64,000 bases of DNA from WRGA01 sp031553395 (GTDB lineage: Bacteria > Bacteroidota > Bacteroidia > Bacteroidales > WRGA01), in NCBI GenBank assembly GCA_031553395.1, contig JAVBLR010000011.1, forward strand, positions 62,001 to 126,000. The letters run 5' to 3'. The first letter of the stretch is position 1, and every line of letters starts with the position of its first letter. Position numbers and translations under genes: made by a program. This document shows, in pieces, positions 1 through 7,064 of this stretch. The notes under the pieces are model-generated. The model saw only the letters and a list, made by a program, of their open reading frames with translations, did not search any database and was not told the origin of the DNA.

Positions 1-508
1 TTTTCACGGAACCGCCACGAATGGGAAGCCCGTCCAAAACCGTTGATTTGGGACAAAGTTTTTTAATGTCCGATACACTGCGTCCCATACGCGAACCTTC
101 ATGCGTTATAAACGGAACAATTGTTTTACCATCCAATTTGTAGGTTGATAAAAATGTAGCCACGGGAGGAGCAATAGTACTCCACCAGTTGGGTGAACCC
201 ACAAAAATAACATCATATTTTTGAATATTGTCTATTTTTGATTTCAACGGAGGACGATAATCGGCATTGATTTCTTTTTTGGCTTGATCTACGCAAGCAT
301 TGTAATCTTTGGGATATGCTTTTTCGGGAACGATTTCAAAGATATCGGCGTCCGTAGCATTTTTGATTTGAGTCGCTATTTCGCGGGTATTTCCGCTCCA
401 CGAGTAATATACAACCAATATTTTTTTGTTGGTCGATGCCGATTGTGCATTCGTATTATGCAGCGATAAAAAAATGAGTAATGCGGTAAATAATAATTTG
501 ATTCTCAT
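1..508 (-). CDS. Exported flavodoxin family protein (3' end cut by window edge)
   Basis: Translating the minus strand from the ATG at 506-508 gives an open frame that runs off the window edge, so about 169 residues are visible. It starts with a signal peptide (MRIKLLFTALLIFLS, ending near NAQSAS). The mature part opens with KKILVVYYSWSGNTREIA, which is the FMN-phosphate-binding loop (T/SxSGNT) of flavodoxins. Further on, FVGSPNWWSTIAPP and ITHEGSRMG match the isoalloxazine-contacting loops of the flavodoxin_4 type. An exported flavodoxin is common in Bacteroidales but its electron partner is unknown. It lies 18 nt downstream of the cupin gene in the same direction, so the two are probably one operon. 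Family assignment is firm; the physiological role is not. Confidence 0.88.
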   Translation of the reverse strand, partial: MRIKLLFTALLIFLSLHNTNAQSASTNKKILVVYYSWSGNTREIATQIKNATDADIFEIVPEKAYPKDYNACVDQAKKEINADYRPPLKSKIDNIQKYDVIFVGSPNWWSTIAPPVATFLSTYKLDGKTIVPFITHEGSRMGRSVSDIKKLCPKSTVLDGLPIRGGSVK

Positions 509-526
509 AATAATATTCCTCTTTGT

Positions 527-943
527 TTATATATTATTGTATTCTTCGTCCGTTACGGGGCCGTACCATGTAGGAGCTCCCGCATCGATTTTGGTCGATA
601 TTCCTATATGTGTAAATTCACTGTCGGGTGTTGCACCGTGCCAATGTATTACATTCGGTTTGATTTCGACAACATAGCCTTTTTTCAACAAACGGGCAGG
701 GCCTCCTTTTTCCTGATAATATCCTTTGCCTGCGGTAACCAGCAAAATCTGTCCGCCTGAGTGGCTGTGCCAGTAATTCCGTGTTTTCGGAGCAAAAGTA
801 ACATCATATACTTGAGTATTGAACGCATTATAGGCATCCGAAACCAACATTTGCACCCATGCATCACCCGTAAAATTGGCATCTGCTTTTTCTCCTTTCG
901 GGAAGATTCTTGAATTTTCCATATTGTCAGTATTCATAATCAT
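527..943 (-). CDS. Cupin domain protein
   Basis: A 138-residue single-domain cupin. The first cupin motif is visible as HSHSGGQILLVTAGKGYYQEKG (split here: HSHSGG then G-x5-Y), and the second as the PNVIHWHGA stretch. These give the usual His/Glu metal-ligand set. Small proteins of this kind are often annotated as carboxymuconolactone-decarboxylase-associated cupins. The exact substrate cannot be inferred. Three ATG codons (943, 937, 922) are possible starts; the conserved domain begins after all of them. The gene precedes the exported flavodoxin by 18 nt and an AraC-type regulator lies nearby, a grouping often seen for redox or xenobiotic-response genes (inference). Confidence 0.85.
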   Translation of the reverse strand: MIMNTDNMENSRIFPKGEKADANFTGDAWVQMLVSDAYNAFNTQVYDVTFAPKTRNYWHSHSGGQILLVTAGKGYYQEKGGPARLLKKGYVVEIKPNVIHWHGATPDSEFTHIGISTKIDAGAPTWYGPVTDEEYNNI

Positions 944-963
944 AATTATTTTAAAAATTTCTC

Positions 964-971
964 TACCTTTG
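964..971 (+). promoter_or_regulatory. Bacteroidota -7 promoter element (TACCTTTG)
   Basis: An exact match to the Bacteroidota sigma-factor -7 consensus TAnnTTTG. It predicts a transcription start near 976-980, exactly where the long closing stem of the structured RNA begins. No clear -33 TTTG is visible upstream, only AT-rich sequence. Confidence 0.6.
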
Positions 972-975
972 TATC

Positions 976-1158
976 GCTAAAGTTTTCAAATCGAACGTGT
1001 GTGCGTTCCACTCCATTTTGGTAGTGGTTTTTTATTTGTCATGGCCACAAGTCCCATATATTATGGCGGCGTGTACCCCTGTGTCAACATTGTAATGGTG
1101 TTGACAAGTTCGATTTGTAACTTTAGCAACGGGAAAGGCACGCCGTTTTTCTGTGCCT
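976..1158 (+). ncRNA. Candidate structured RNA / long structured leader
   Basis: Inverted repeats predict a multibranched RNA. A closing stem pairs 976-996 with 1108-1127 (GCTAAAGT with ACTTTAGC, then CAAATCGAAC with GTTCGATTTG, separated by a small internal loop). Inside it are hairpins at 1008-1027 (CCACT/AGTGG extended by CCA/TGG), 1054-1066 (CCATA/TATGG) and 1082-1106 (TGTCAACA/TGTTGACA). A further hairpin lies at 1136-1158 (AGGCAC/GTGCCT). A TAnnTTTG element at 964-971 places the transcript start at the first base of the closing stem. The ORF at 1181 follows directly, so it may be a cis-regulatory leader; a free-standing small RNA is also possible. I do not recognise the family. Confidence 0.5.
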
Positions 1159-1180
1159 AAATGCTAAAAAACAAATCATT

Positions 1181-1456
1181 ATGTTTAACAATTCAAAAAA
1201 GGTTTTCAGGTCTCGACAACTTGCAAAAGAAACTCGTCAACATTTCAAGTCTTACTTTTCAGAGAACTATCCACCTGTCCGAAATCTCAAAGTTAAAATC
1301 GACCCGCACAATCGTCAAGTCATCGCTTCTGCGAAATTCAACAAAAGAAGATTATATGCTCGCGCTCGAACTGTTGAAAAATGTTTCAATTTTTTCGTTT
1401 GCGAATATCAGAAAAAAAGTTTTGACTATCAATTAAAGTATACCTTGATATTATAA
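1181..1456 (+). CDS. Hypothetical small basic protein downstream of the structured RNA
   Basis: A 91-residue open frame, rich in Lys and Arg (for example FNKRRLYARAR near residues 52-62), with no recognised domain, signal peptide or membrane segment. The start at 1181 is preferred because it has the A-rich upstream stretch typical of Bacteroidota starts. An overlapping frame beginning at 1161 is an alternative and cannot be excluded. The gene lies just downstream of the predicted multibranched RNA and its promoter, so the RNA would be its 5' untranslated region. The basic character would suit nucleic-acid binding, but that is speculation. Whether it is translated at all is uncertain. Confidence 0.4.
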   Translation: MFNNSKKVFRSRQLAKETRQHFKSYFSENYPPVRNLKVKIDPHNRQVIASAKFNKRRLYARARTVEKCFNFFVCEYQKKSFDYQLKYTLIL

Positions 1457-1540
1457 TGACGATACAAAAATAAAACAAGAATTACAAAAGCGGGTTTTCT
1501 TTACGGCTCAAATAATTTTGTTGAAAAGTTCAAACAGAAC

Positions 1541-1625
1541 CTTGCACCCTTTGCGAACCCTTTGCGTTCCTTGCGGTTCTATTTTACCGCAAAGGACGCA
1601 ATGATTTCGCAAAGAACGCTAAGTT
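1541..1625. repeat. Dispersed intergenic repeat, 'ACCGCAAGG.GCGCAA' family, copy 1
   Basis: An imperfect inverted repeat: CTTTGCGTTCCTTGCGGT is followed by TACCGCAAAGGACGCAA and then TCGCAAAGAACGCTAAG. The same family recurs at 6976-7057 and 29406-29510, always intergenic. Here it lies between the ends of two convergent genes (ORF 1181-1456 and the AraC gene), so it may work as a bidirectional terminator. Confidence 0.7.
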
Positions 1626-1630
1626 TCATT

Positions 1631-2458
1631 TTAGTTTGTATTTGTCGGAGAATAACCAAATTGTCTTTTGAATGCCGACGAAAAGTGTGATAAGTTTTTA
1701 AAGCCTACTTCAAGATATATGTCGGAAGCCCTTTTGTCTTCGTGTCGGATTTTATCGTGAGCTACTTTTAATCTTTTTTGTATCAACCATTTTTCGGGTG
1801 TAAGTTCGCTTATCTTCTTGAAATCGCGCTTAAAGGTAGCAAGGCTTCTTCCCGTGAAATGAGCAATATCTTCTATCGAAAGGTCGTACATATAGTTTTT
1901 ATCCATAAAATCGAGAATGTCGATTTTCCACGGTTCGGTAAAATCAAACAAGGTAGGATAAAATCGTTTGTCAATAGCCAAAAGAGTGTAAACGCTTTCT
2001 ATCAGTTTCAATTGCATAAATTCATCCTTCGGCTTGATGGAAGGATCGAAATACGGAATCATCGAACTGAACAAGCTTTCGATTTCGGTAGTACGAGGAA
2101 GTTTTATAACGCTTTGTTTGAGAATGGGAGCATCTTCGGGAAGGCTTTTTTTATCGAATTCCCGATACAGGTTTCTTAATAAATCGCGATTAAACATGAT
2201 AAATATTCCGCCATATTGTTCATCTCCACATGGCCTTTTGGTCATGGAAACCCGATTGTCCCGGCGGATAAAAACAGATTCACCCTTACGAATTACAGTC
2301 TTTTTATTACCTTCCTCCAGAAGCATTTCGCCCGAATATATATACACCATGGCATGATTACGCGCCATATGCGCACAACTCGATTCATTATTGAAAAAAT
2401 AGCTGAAAAATATATCAGAATACTTGAACCGTAACGATTCTTTGCAAGTTTTTTCCAT
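1631..2458 (-). CDS. AraC family transcriptional regulator
   Basis: A 275-residue regulator with an N-terminal cupin-like sensing domain (about residues 15-130) and a C-terminal double helix-turn-helix domain (about 180-275). The C-terminus carries the family signature ending in VGFKNLSHFSSAFKRQFGYSP, and the first HTH is seen in LSIEDIAHFTGRSLATFKRDF. The start was set at the ATG at 2458: the longer frame needs a TTG codon at 2485 that overlaps a TAnnTTTG promoter element (2483-2490). It probably controls the neighbouring cupin-flavodoxin pair or a distant target; effector unknown. Confidence 0.88.
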   Translation of the reverse strand: MEKTCKESLRFKYSDIFFSYFFNNESSCAHMARNHAMVYIYSGEMLLEEGNKKTVIRKGESVFIRRDNRVSMTKRPCGDEQYGGIFIMFNRDLLRNLYREFDKKSLPEDAPILKQSVIKLPRTTEIESLFSSMIPYFDPSIKPKDEFMQLKLIESVYTLLAIDKRFYPTLFDFTEPWKIDILDFMDKNYMYDLSIEDIAHFTGRSLATFKRDFKKISELTPEKWLIQKRLKVAHDKIRHEDKRASDIYLEVGFKNLSHFSSAFKRQFGYSPTNTN

Positions 2459-2482
2459 GTTTTTAATTGAATGATTATGTTG

Positions 2483-2490
2483 CAAACATA
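2483..2490 (-). promoter_or_regulatory. -7 promoter element for the AraC gene (TATGTTTG)
   Basis: Minus-strand TATGTTTG fits TAnnTTTG and lies 25-32 nt upstream of the ATG at 2458. It argues against the upstream TTG start for this gene. No convincing -33 element is seen. Confidence 0.5.
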
Positions 2491-2574
2491 CAAAGAAAGA
2501 TTTGGATTTGCTTTGCTGAAAGGCTTAAATTGCGTTGTCGAAAAGGTCAATATTTTTCCACCAAATGATAATGG

Positions 2575-2746
2575 GTGCCTCGCGTGAGGGATAGAAACGG
2601 AAAGCCCGCAAGTTTTTGCGGCTGATGCAAGGGAGGAACGACCGCAGCAGAAGCTACAAAAACGAGGACTTGCAGTGGATAGCCCGACCCCGCCGCGTAG
2701 GATGTTGAGAAATGAGATTAAGAATTGGACGGCGGGGGCACGCCCA
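2575..2746. other. GC-rich structured intergenic element
   Basis: This stretch has no ORF and is much richer in GC than its surroundings. It holds two related halves: GAGGGATAGAAACGGAAAGCCCG at the left, and GAGGACTTGCAGTGGATAGCCCG at the right (read as GGA-A/T-AGCCCG in both). CCCCGCCG at 2688-2695 can pair with CGGCGGGG at 2730-2737. Elements of this look (GAGGGATnnnAnnGGAnAGCCCG) are, from memory, widespread after genes in Bacteroidota, and some have been proposed as structured RNAs. I cannot name the family with certainty, nor decide the strand. Confidence 0.5.
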
Positions 2747-2843
2747 AAAGAAAAATATCTTGGCGAAAGGCAAATGGCAAAAGGCGAAAGAATGCGTTAA
2801 CAATAGAAATAACACGATTTATTACTGATTTTATGCATAAAAT

Positions 2844-2914
2844 AAAAAAAGTCGTCCGGGAAAGTTAAGAACCCTTTTCGGCAAATGCTAAAAAGAACTT
2901 TCGGACGACTTTTG
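2844..2914 (-). terminator. Hairpin terminator downstream of btuG-like gene
   Basis: AAAAGTCGTCCGGGAAAGTT at 2847-2866 can pair with AACTTTCGGACGACTTTT at 2896-2913, apart from a small bulge, around a loop of about 30 nt. A- and T-runs flank both sides. It lies 16 nt after the stop codon of the btuG-like gene and probably ends the btuB-btuG transcript. Confidence 0.75.
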
Positions 2915-2929
2915 CTCTGATAAAAATGA

Positions 2930-4015
2930 TTATCTTTCTACAAAAACAATCGAATTTGGACTTATTCCTACATCAACAATTTTCTTTTGTAATTTACCTT
3001 CGGGATTGAATTGTAAAATATCAGCTTTTCCTGTATAATCGGTTACATTGGCAACATACACATATTTATCCTGTGGATTTACGGATATGGCATAAGGAAT
3101 ATCTAATTTCGTTCCATCGGTAATAAAATTATCCTTCAGCAATGTTTCTGTTTTTACATCAAAAGAAATTAATTTTTGATTGATAACATTATAGGAATCA
3201 TCGTATTCATACGAATAAACATAGGCCAAATCATCGCAAATCGTAAAATTGGATGCCTCGAAACCAAATGTATCAACTAATTCATCCTTATTGGAATCAA
3301 TTCGTTGCAAACATGATTTCAAATTAGGTGTATAGTCTCCCTTTGAAATCACATAAACATCTCCATATTCGTCGGCTATCATTTTTCCGGGATTAAGCCT
3401 TACTGTAATATCTTTGTTTTTTGTAAACGTTACAACATCAATTACCGAAACCGTATTACCACCACCCATTCCCGAATTGGAAATGTAGATTTTACCATTT
3501 ACAACACATATTCCATCGGGTGCATTTCCTATCGAAATCGTTTTATCTACAATTAATGAAGCAGTATCAATCCGGCAAACGGTATTATCAAACGAACAAA
3601 TGTATGCTTTACCTTGATAAAAAGCAATCTGACGCGGTTCCTTACTTGCTCCGTTATCCTTCTTCATTTCAACCTGTTGGATAGATTCTCCCGTTTGAGC
3701 ATTCATTACTTCGATTATTCCCGACCCTGTTACAACACAATACATTTTACTTCCATAAGTTGCCATTTGATTGGGTGTATCACCAAGCACACGGCTATTT
3801 ACTTGAGAAAAATAATTTGTATACAGTTTCGACTCATCGAAAGAATAAAACGACAATGAACTCGAATTCAATTGATTCCACACTCCCTCATTACAGGTAA
3901 AAAACCCTGATGTTTCAACAGGTTTAATCGGTTCAACGCCATCATTGTCATCGCTACAACTTACAATGAAAACGGATAAAAAAATCAGTAAAAAGTAATA
4001 AAATCTAAGTTTCAT
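2930..4015 (-). CDS. btuG: BtuG-like surface lipoprotein, YncE-type beta-propeller
   Basis: A 361-residue lipoprotein. The signal peptide ends in the lipobox FIVSC, and the following SDDND resembles the acidic export signal that sends Bacteroidota lipoproteins to the cell surface. The mature part has repeated blade-like segments (YGSKMYCVV, YQGKAYICS, VNGKIYISNSG, YGDVYVIS, KYVYVANV), typical of a YncE/DUF5074 seven-bladed propeller. Its position directly after btuB under a cobalamin riboswitch matches BtuG of Bacteroides, a very high-affinity vitamin B12-binding lipoprotein that caps the BtuB barrel. Expected role: capture of corrinoids at the surface and hand-over to BtuB. Function rests on fold and operon context. 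Confidence 0.8.
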   Translation of the reverse strand: MKLRFYYFLLIFLSVFIVSCSDDNDGVEPIKPVETSGFFTCNEGVWNQLNSSSLSFYSFDESKLYTNYFSQVNSRVLGDTPNQMATYGSKMYCVVTGSGIIEVMNAQTGESIQQVEMKKDNGASKEPRQIAFYQGKAYICSFDNTVCRIDTASLIVDKTISIGNAPDGICVVNGKIYISNSGMGGGNTVSVIDVVTFTKNKDITVRLNPGKMIADEYGDVYVISKGDYTPNLKSCLQRIDSNKDELVDTFGFEASNFTICDDLAYVYSYEYDDSYNVINQKLISFDVKTETLLKDNFITDGTKLDIPYAISVNPQDKYVYVANVTDYTGKADILQFNPEGKLQKKIVDVGISPNSIVFVER

Positions 4016-4044
4016 AATTATTTGAATTAATGTTTGTTATTTAC

Positions 4045-4112
4045 TACCCCTGTCCCCTAAAGGGGAACGCTACAATGTAGAATGGTTCGTTCCCCTTTAG
4101 GGGACAGGGGTA
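4045..4112. repeat. Perfect inverted repeat between btuB and btuG (TACCCCTGTCCCCTAAAGGGG family)
   Basis: A 25-bp arm at 4045-4069 is the exact reverse complement of 4088-4112, with an 18-nt spacer. Close relatives lie at 53307-53374 and, more distantly, at 34559-34690. It sits between btuB and btuG, so in RNA it would form a very stable hairpin that could reduce read-through or protect the upstream mRNA end. Confidence 0.85.
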
Positions 4113-4118
4113 AATTAT

Positions 4119-6158
4119 TTAAAATTTCGCAGAAATAGTAACCCGATATGACCGTCCTTGCATCGGATATCCGTTTACTACACTGTATTGCATATTACCA
4201 ACATTCAGAATTTCGGCTAACAAGCTGATATTCGTTTTATATAAATTTACATCTTTTTTTACAGATAAATTTTGGTCGGCGTAACCCGGCATCAAATTTT
4301 CTTTTGCATTTTGGTCACCCCAATACCGTTCGCCCGAAAACAAGATATTATATCCGAAAACAAACCATGGAAAATTAAAACTCACAGATGCTGCTCCCGA
4401 ATGGTTGGGTGTATAAGGTAATTGGTTATTATATAACTTACTTTCGTAACTAGTTTTGGTTTTATCCAGTACTTTTTGATAGGTATAATTTCCTGATAAA
4501 TCAACTTTTAATTTTTCACAGAAATTCAAATTAGCACTTGCTGTAACATCCAATCCTTTTATATCCACTAGTCCTTTATTGACAATGCTCCAGTAAAATA
4601 AATTACCGATAGGAATTGCTACAATTTTATCTTTCACTTTATTATAATATCCGTCAACCGAAAGATTAAAACCGGAAAACCAACCCGAAAAAGACTTGCT
4701 CCAAGTTATACCAATATCATATTGTGTTGTATATTCAGGCTTTACATTTCTATTTCCAACTTGTGTGTAATACAAGTCATTGAAAGTCGGCATACGAAAG
4801 ATTTCCTTGTAGAATGCTCGAATTCTGAATTCTTCTTCAAATGGCTTTACCGAAAAGCTGATTGCCGGCGTTATTTTTTGATAATCATCACCTGCCGTTC
4901 CAATTTTCACTTCGTTTTTTACAACTGTTGCCAATAAACTTCCAGTAATCGAAATTCTATCCGTTACATATTTCGCCGCTAAAGACGTAAGCCATGAATA
5001 ACGCGTCGGACAAATAAATCCTGCCGTATCCGTATCCATTTGATTGATAAATCCATCAGTTGATAAGGAAATATTCAATGTAGGAAGAAGTTTATACAAT
5101 ACTGCTGCCGATGCATAATATTCTTGTTGATAATAGGTATTTCCCTTTTTGGCAACTAATGTATCCGAATGATTGGGGTCAGCGCGGTCAGGATCGAAAT
5201 AATATTGATATGTCCAGGTATATTTTCCATTAAATTGGAACGATAGTTTTTGTGAGAAATCGTTTTTGTATTGCGTCTGTACAAACAGATTTTTATCCCA
5301 CAACCGTTGATGAGATGCATTGGGCGCATTCACAATTATTGCTCCGGGAAGTCCTCTTTCCGACTGATAATAATATGCCTTGAGATACATATTACCTTTG
5401 TTTTGGAAATCGGCATATACAGCCGGTTCAATACGAAAAGATTGTACATCTGTGTTTTTCCGTTTGTAATCGGAATATGTTCCATGATGTTCAAAATCTG
5501 ACGTAAACGGATAATCACCGTCTGTTTGCATATATTCTCCCGATAAAGACGAAGAAAATATATTATTCCATTTATTATTGATGTATAATGATGGATTCCA
5601 AAAATTGAAGGAACCGACTTTTAATTCTGCTCCGCCAGAAACAATTTGATTTTCATTAAATAATGGCGCTACATGCAGAACATTCAACACACTTGCCGAA
5701 GAAAGCATCCGAGCCGGTTGGAAAATATCTTCGCTTTGTCCGTTATTCAGTGTAATCAGACTTACATTATCTAACGAAAATCGTCCGATATCAACCATTC
5801 CCGATTGCGCATCGCTCACAAGCATTCCGTCATAACTCATTGCCGTGTGGGCAGCTCCCATTCCACGCACCGAAACAGTCTTCATCCCTCCCACTCCACC
5901 AAAATCCTTTACTACAACTCCCGAAAAATGCTTTACAGCATCCGACAGTTGCAATACATTCATCGTTTTCAATTCATCTTTATCGATGCTTTGAACAGGC
6001 ATTCCCGAACGAAGATTTTTCGCCGCAATATTTTCCGTAACCTGGACTTCTGTCAATTTATTGACAAACAAAGAATCAGCCTGTTCCGCATATAAACTAT
6101 ACGCAAAACAATACACAAAAAATATACACGTAATTTTCCTGAAAGATGGAAATAACAT
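4119..6158 (-). CDS. btuB: TonB-dependent vitamin B12 receptor BtuB
   Basis: A 679-residue outer-membrane receptor. After a signal peptide (ending near SLYAEQ) comes a plug domain (about 35-150) with VQSIDKDELKT, LSDAVKHFSGVVV and VSVRGMG motifs, then a 22-stranded barrel. The protein ends in the outer-membrane signature SYRVTISAKF. It imports cobalamin and other corrinoids using TonB energy. Assignment to BtuB rather than another TonB receptor rests on the cobalamin riboswitch directly upstream and the btuG-like gene downstream. No carboxypeptidase-like N-terminal extension is present, unlike SusC proteins. A 25-bp inverted repeat separates it from btuG. Confidence 0.9.
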   Translation of the reverse strand: MLFPSFRKITCIFFVYCFAYSLYAEQADSLFVNKLTEVQVTENIAAKNLRSGMPVQSIDKDELKTMNVLQLSDAVKHFSGVVVKDFGGVGGMKTVSVRGMGAAHTAMSYDGMLVSDAQSGMVDIGRFSLDNVSLITLNNGQSEDIFQPARMLSSASVLNVLHVAPLFNENQIVSGGAELKVGSFNFWNPSLYINNKWNNIFSSSLSGEYMQTDGDYPFTSDFEHHGTYSDYKRKNTDVQSFRIEPAVYADFQNKGNMYLKAYYYQSERGLPGAIIVNAPNASHQRLWDKNLFVQTQYKNDFSQKLSFQFNGKYTWTYQYYFDPDRADPNHSDTLVAKKGNTYYQQEYYASAAVLYKLLPTLNISLSTDGFINQMDTDTAGFICPTRYSWLTSLAAKYVTDRISITGSLLATVVKNEVKIGTAGDDYQKITPAISFSVKPFEEEFRIRAFYKEIFRMPTFNDLYYTQVGNRNVKPEYTTQYDIGITWSKSFSGWFSGFNLSVDGYYNKVKDKIVAIPIGNLFYWSIVNKGLVDIKGLDVTASANLNFCEKLKVDLSGNYTYQKVLDKTKTSYESKLYNNQLPYTPNHSGAASVSFNFPWFVFGYNILFSGERYWGDQNAKENLMPGYADQNLSVKKDVNLYKTNISLLAEILNVGNMQYSVVNGYPMQGRSYRVTISAKF

Positions 6159-6278
6159 AATAAAACTATTTGATAATTAACCAAATAGCATCCGAAAAAA
6201 TTGAAGTAAAAAACACTGAATAAAAGTGTCCGATGAACTTCAAGCTTTATTCCTCGAAAGCCGTTGAATTATATACAT

Positions 6279-6485
6279 TTGGCAGGTCTTCTGACTTACT
6301 CCGTTTTTTGGACTTCCTTCCCATTCCATTATGGAACAGTGGTTGAGTATTGTCCTAAAACTTCAGCATCAATTGTCAACTATTAATTGTCAATTGAAGT
6401 AGAGCTTACAGCAGCGGGTCTGTTCAGGATTTTCACCTGATTCCCTTTTCAGCGTTTATTGAATCAATAAAGCGCCACCAAAACT
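6279..6485 (-). promoter_or_regulatory. Cobalamin riboswitch
   Basis: On the minus strand the region contains the conserved B12 box AGTCAGAAGACCTGCC (complement of 6281-6296). It also has the core segments GGGAATCAGGTGAAAATCC and GACCCGCTGCTGTAAGC expected in adenosylcobalamin riboswitches, and a GGTGGCGCTTT-like 5' segment near 6475. A TAnnTTTG promoter lies just upstream. Ligand binding should shut off expression of btuB and btuG. The gap of about 120 nt to the btuB ATG leaves room for the expression platform. Confidence 0.93.
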
Positions 6486-6489
6486 TTTG

Positions 6490-6520
6490 CAAAGGTAGAA
6501 CTATATTTTAGAAATCAAAA
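6490..6520 (-). promoter_or_regulatory. Promoter of the riboswitch-btuB-btuG operon
   Basis: Minus-strand TACCTTTG (6490-6497) matches TAnnTTTG, and TTTTG at 6516-6520 is a -33-like element 18 nt upstream of it. The predicted start, near 6484, falls at the first base of the riboswitch. Confidence 0.7.
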
Positions 6521-6574
6521 CTGTTTTTAAACAAAGACAAATTTTTTATTAGAACAAATAACCCATTTTTTTTA

Positions 6575-6582
6575 TACTTTTG
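6575..6582 (+). promoter_or_regulatory. -7 promoter element for the DUF486 gene (TACTTTTG)
   Basis: TACTTTTG fits TAnnTTTG and lies 17-24 nt upstream of the ATG at 6599, giving a very short leader. The -33 region is only T-rich. Confidence 0.55.
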
Positions 6583-6598
6583 CAGCCAAATTTTTCGT

Positions 6599-6967
6599 AT
6601 GAAAACTCTATCAACTATCGGATTATTAGTTTGTTCTAATATTTTTATGACCTTCGCGTGGTATGGTCATTTAAAGTTTAAAGAAATGAATTGGTTCAGT
6701 CACTGGGGATTACCGATGATTATCTTATTCAGTTGGGGAATCGCTTTATTCGAATATTGTTTTCAGGTTCCGGCAAACCGCATTGGATTCGTTGAAAACG
6801 GCGGTCCGTTTAACCTTTGGCAACTCAAAGTTATGCAGGAAGTAATCACGTTGATTATTTTCACTTGTTTTACAACGTTGGTTTTCAAGAATGAATCTTT
6901 TCGTTTGAATCATGCGATTGGGTTTGTGTTTTTAATCTTGGCGGTTTATTTTATTTTTAAGAAGTAA
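6599..6967 (+). CDS. DMT family protein (DUF486), small membrane protein
   Basis: A 122-residue integral membrane protein with four predicted membrane segments (about residues 5-20, 35-55, 75-95 and 103-120). The stretch FEYCFQVPANRIG and the LKVMQEVITLIIF segment are characteristic of the DUF486 family, a half-size relative of drug/metabolite transporters. Its substrate is unknown; such four-helix proteins usually work as dimers. It is a single-gene unit diverging from btuB, with its own TAnnTTTG promoter, and ends just before a dispersed inverted repeat. Confidence 0.88.
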   Translation: MKTLSTIGLLVCSNIFMTFAWYGHLKFKEMNWFSHWGLPMIILFSWGIALFEYCFQVPANRIGFVENGGPFNLWQLKVMQEVITLIIFTCFTTLVFKNESFRLNHAIGFVFLILAVYFIFKK

Positions 6968-6975
6968 GAATATTT

Positions 6976-7057
6976 TAACCGCAAGGAGCGCAAGGGTTTC
7001 ACAAAAGACGCTAAGAGAAAGAATTTATCACAAATAATCGCGTACTTAGCGGTAAAA
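6976..7057. repeat. Dispersed intergenic repeat, 'ACCGCAAGG.GCGCAA' family, copy 2
   Basis: AACCGCAAGGAGCGCAAGGG followed by ACAAAAGACGCTAAG, closed by TTAGCGGTAA. It lies between two convergent genes (DUF486 and the barrel protein) and could end transcription from both sides. Related to 1541-1625 and 29406-29510. Confidence 0.7.
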
Positions 7058-7064
7058 AATATTA

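Noticed and set aside
997..1130. Group II intron 5' end suggested by GTGTGTGCG after the first stem
   Set aside because: The region is far too short, no domain V-like hairpin or maturase is present, and the stems close on themselves.
1161..1436. Alternative 91-residue frame beginning at 1161
   Set aside because: It overlaps the 1181 frame almost entirely, and its start lies at the end of a predicted hairpin. The 1181 start has the A-rich context usual here. Kept only as an alternative.
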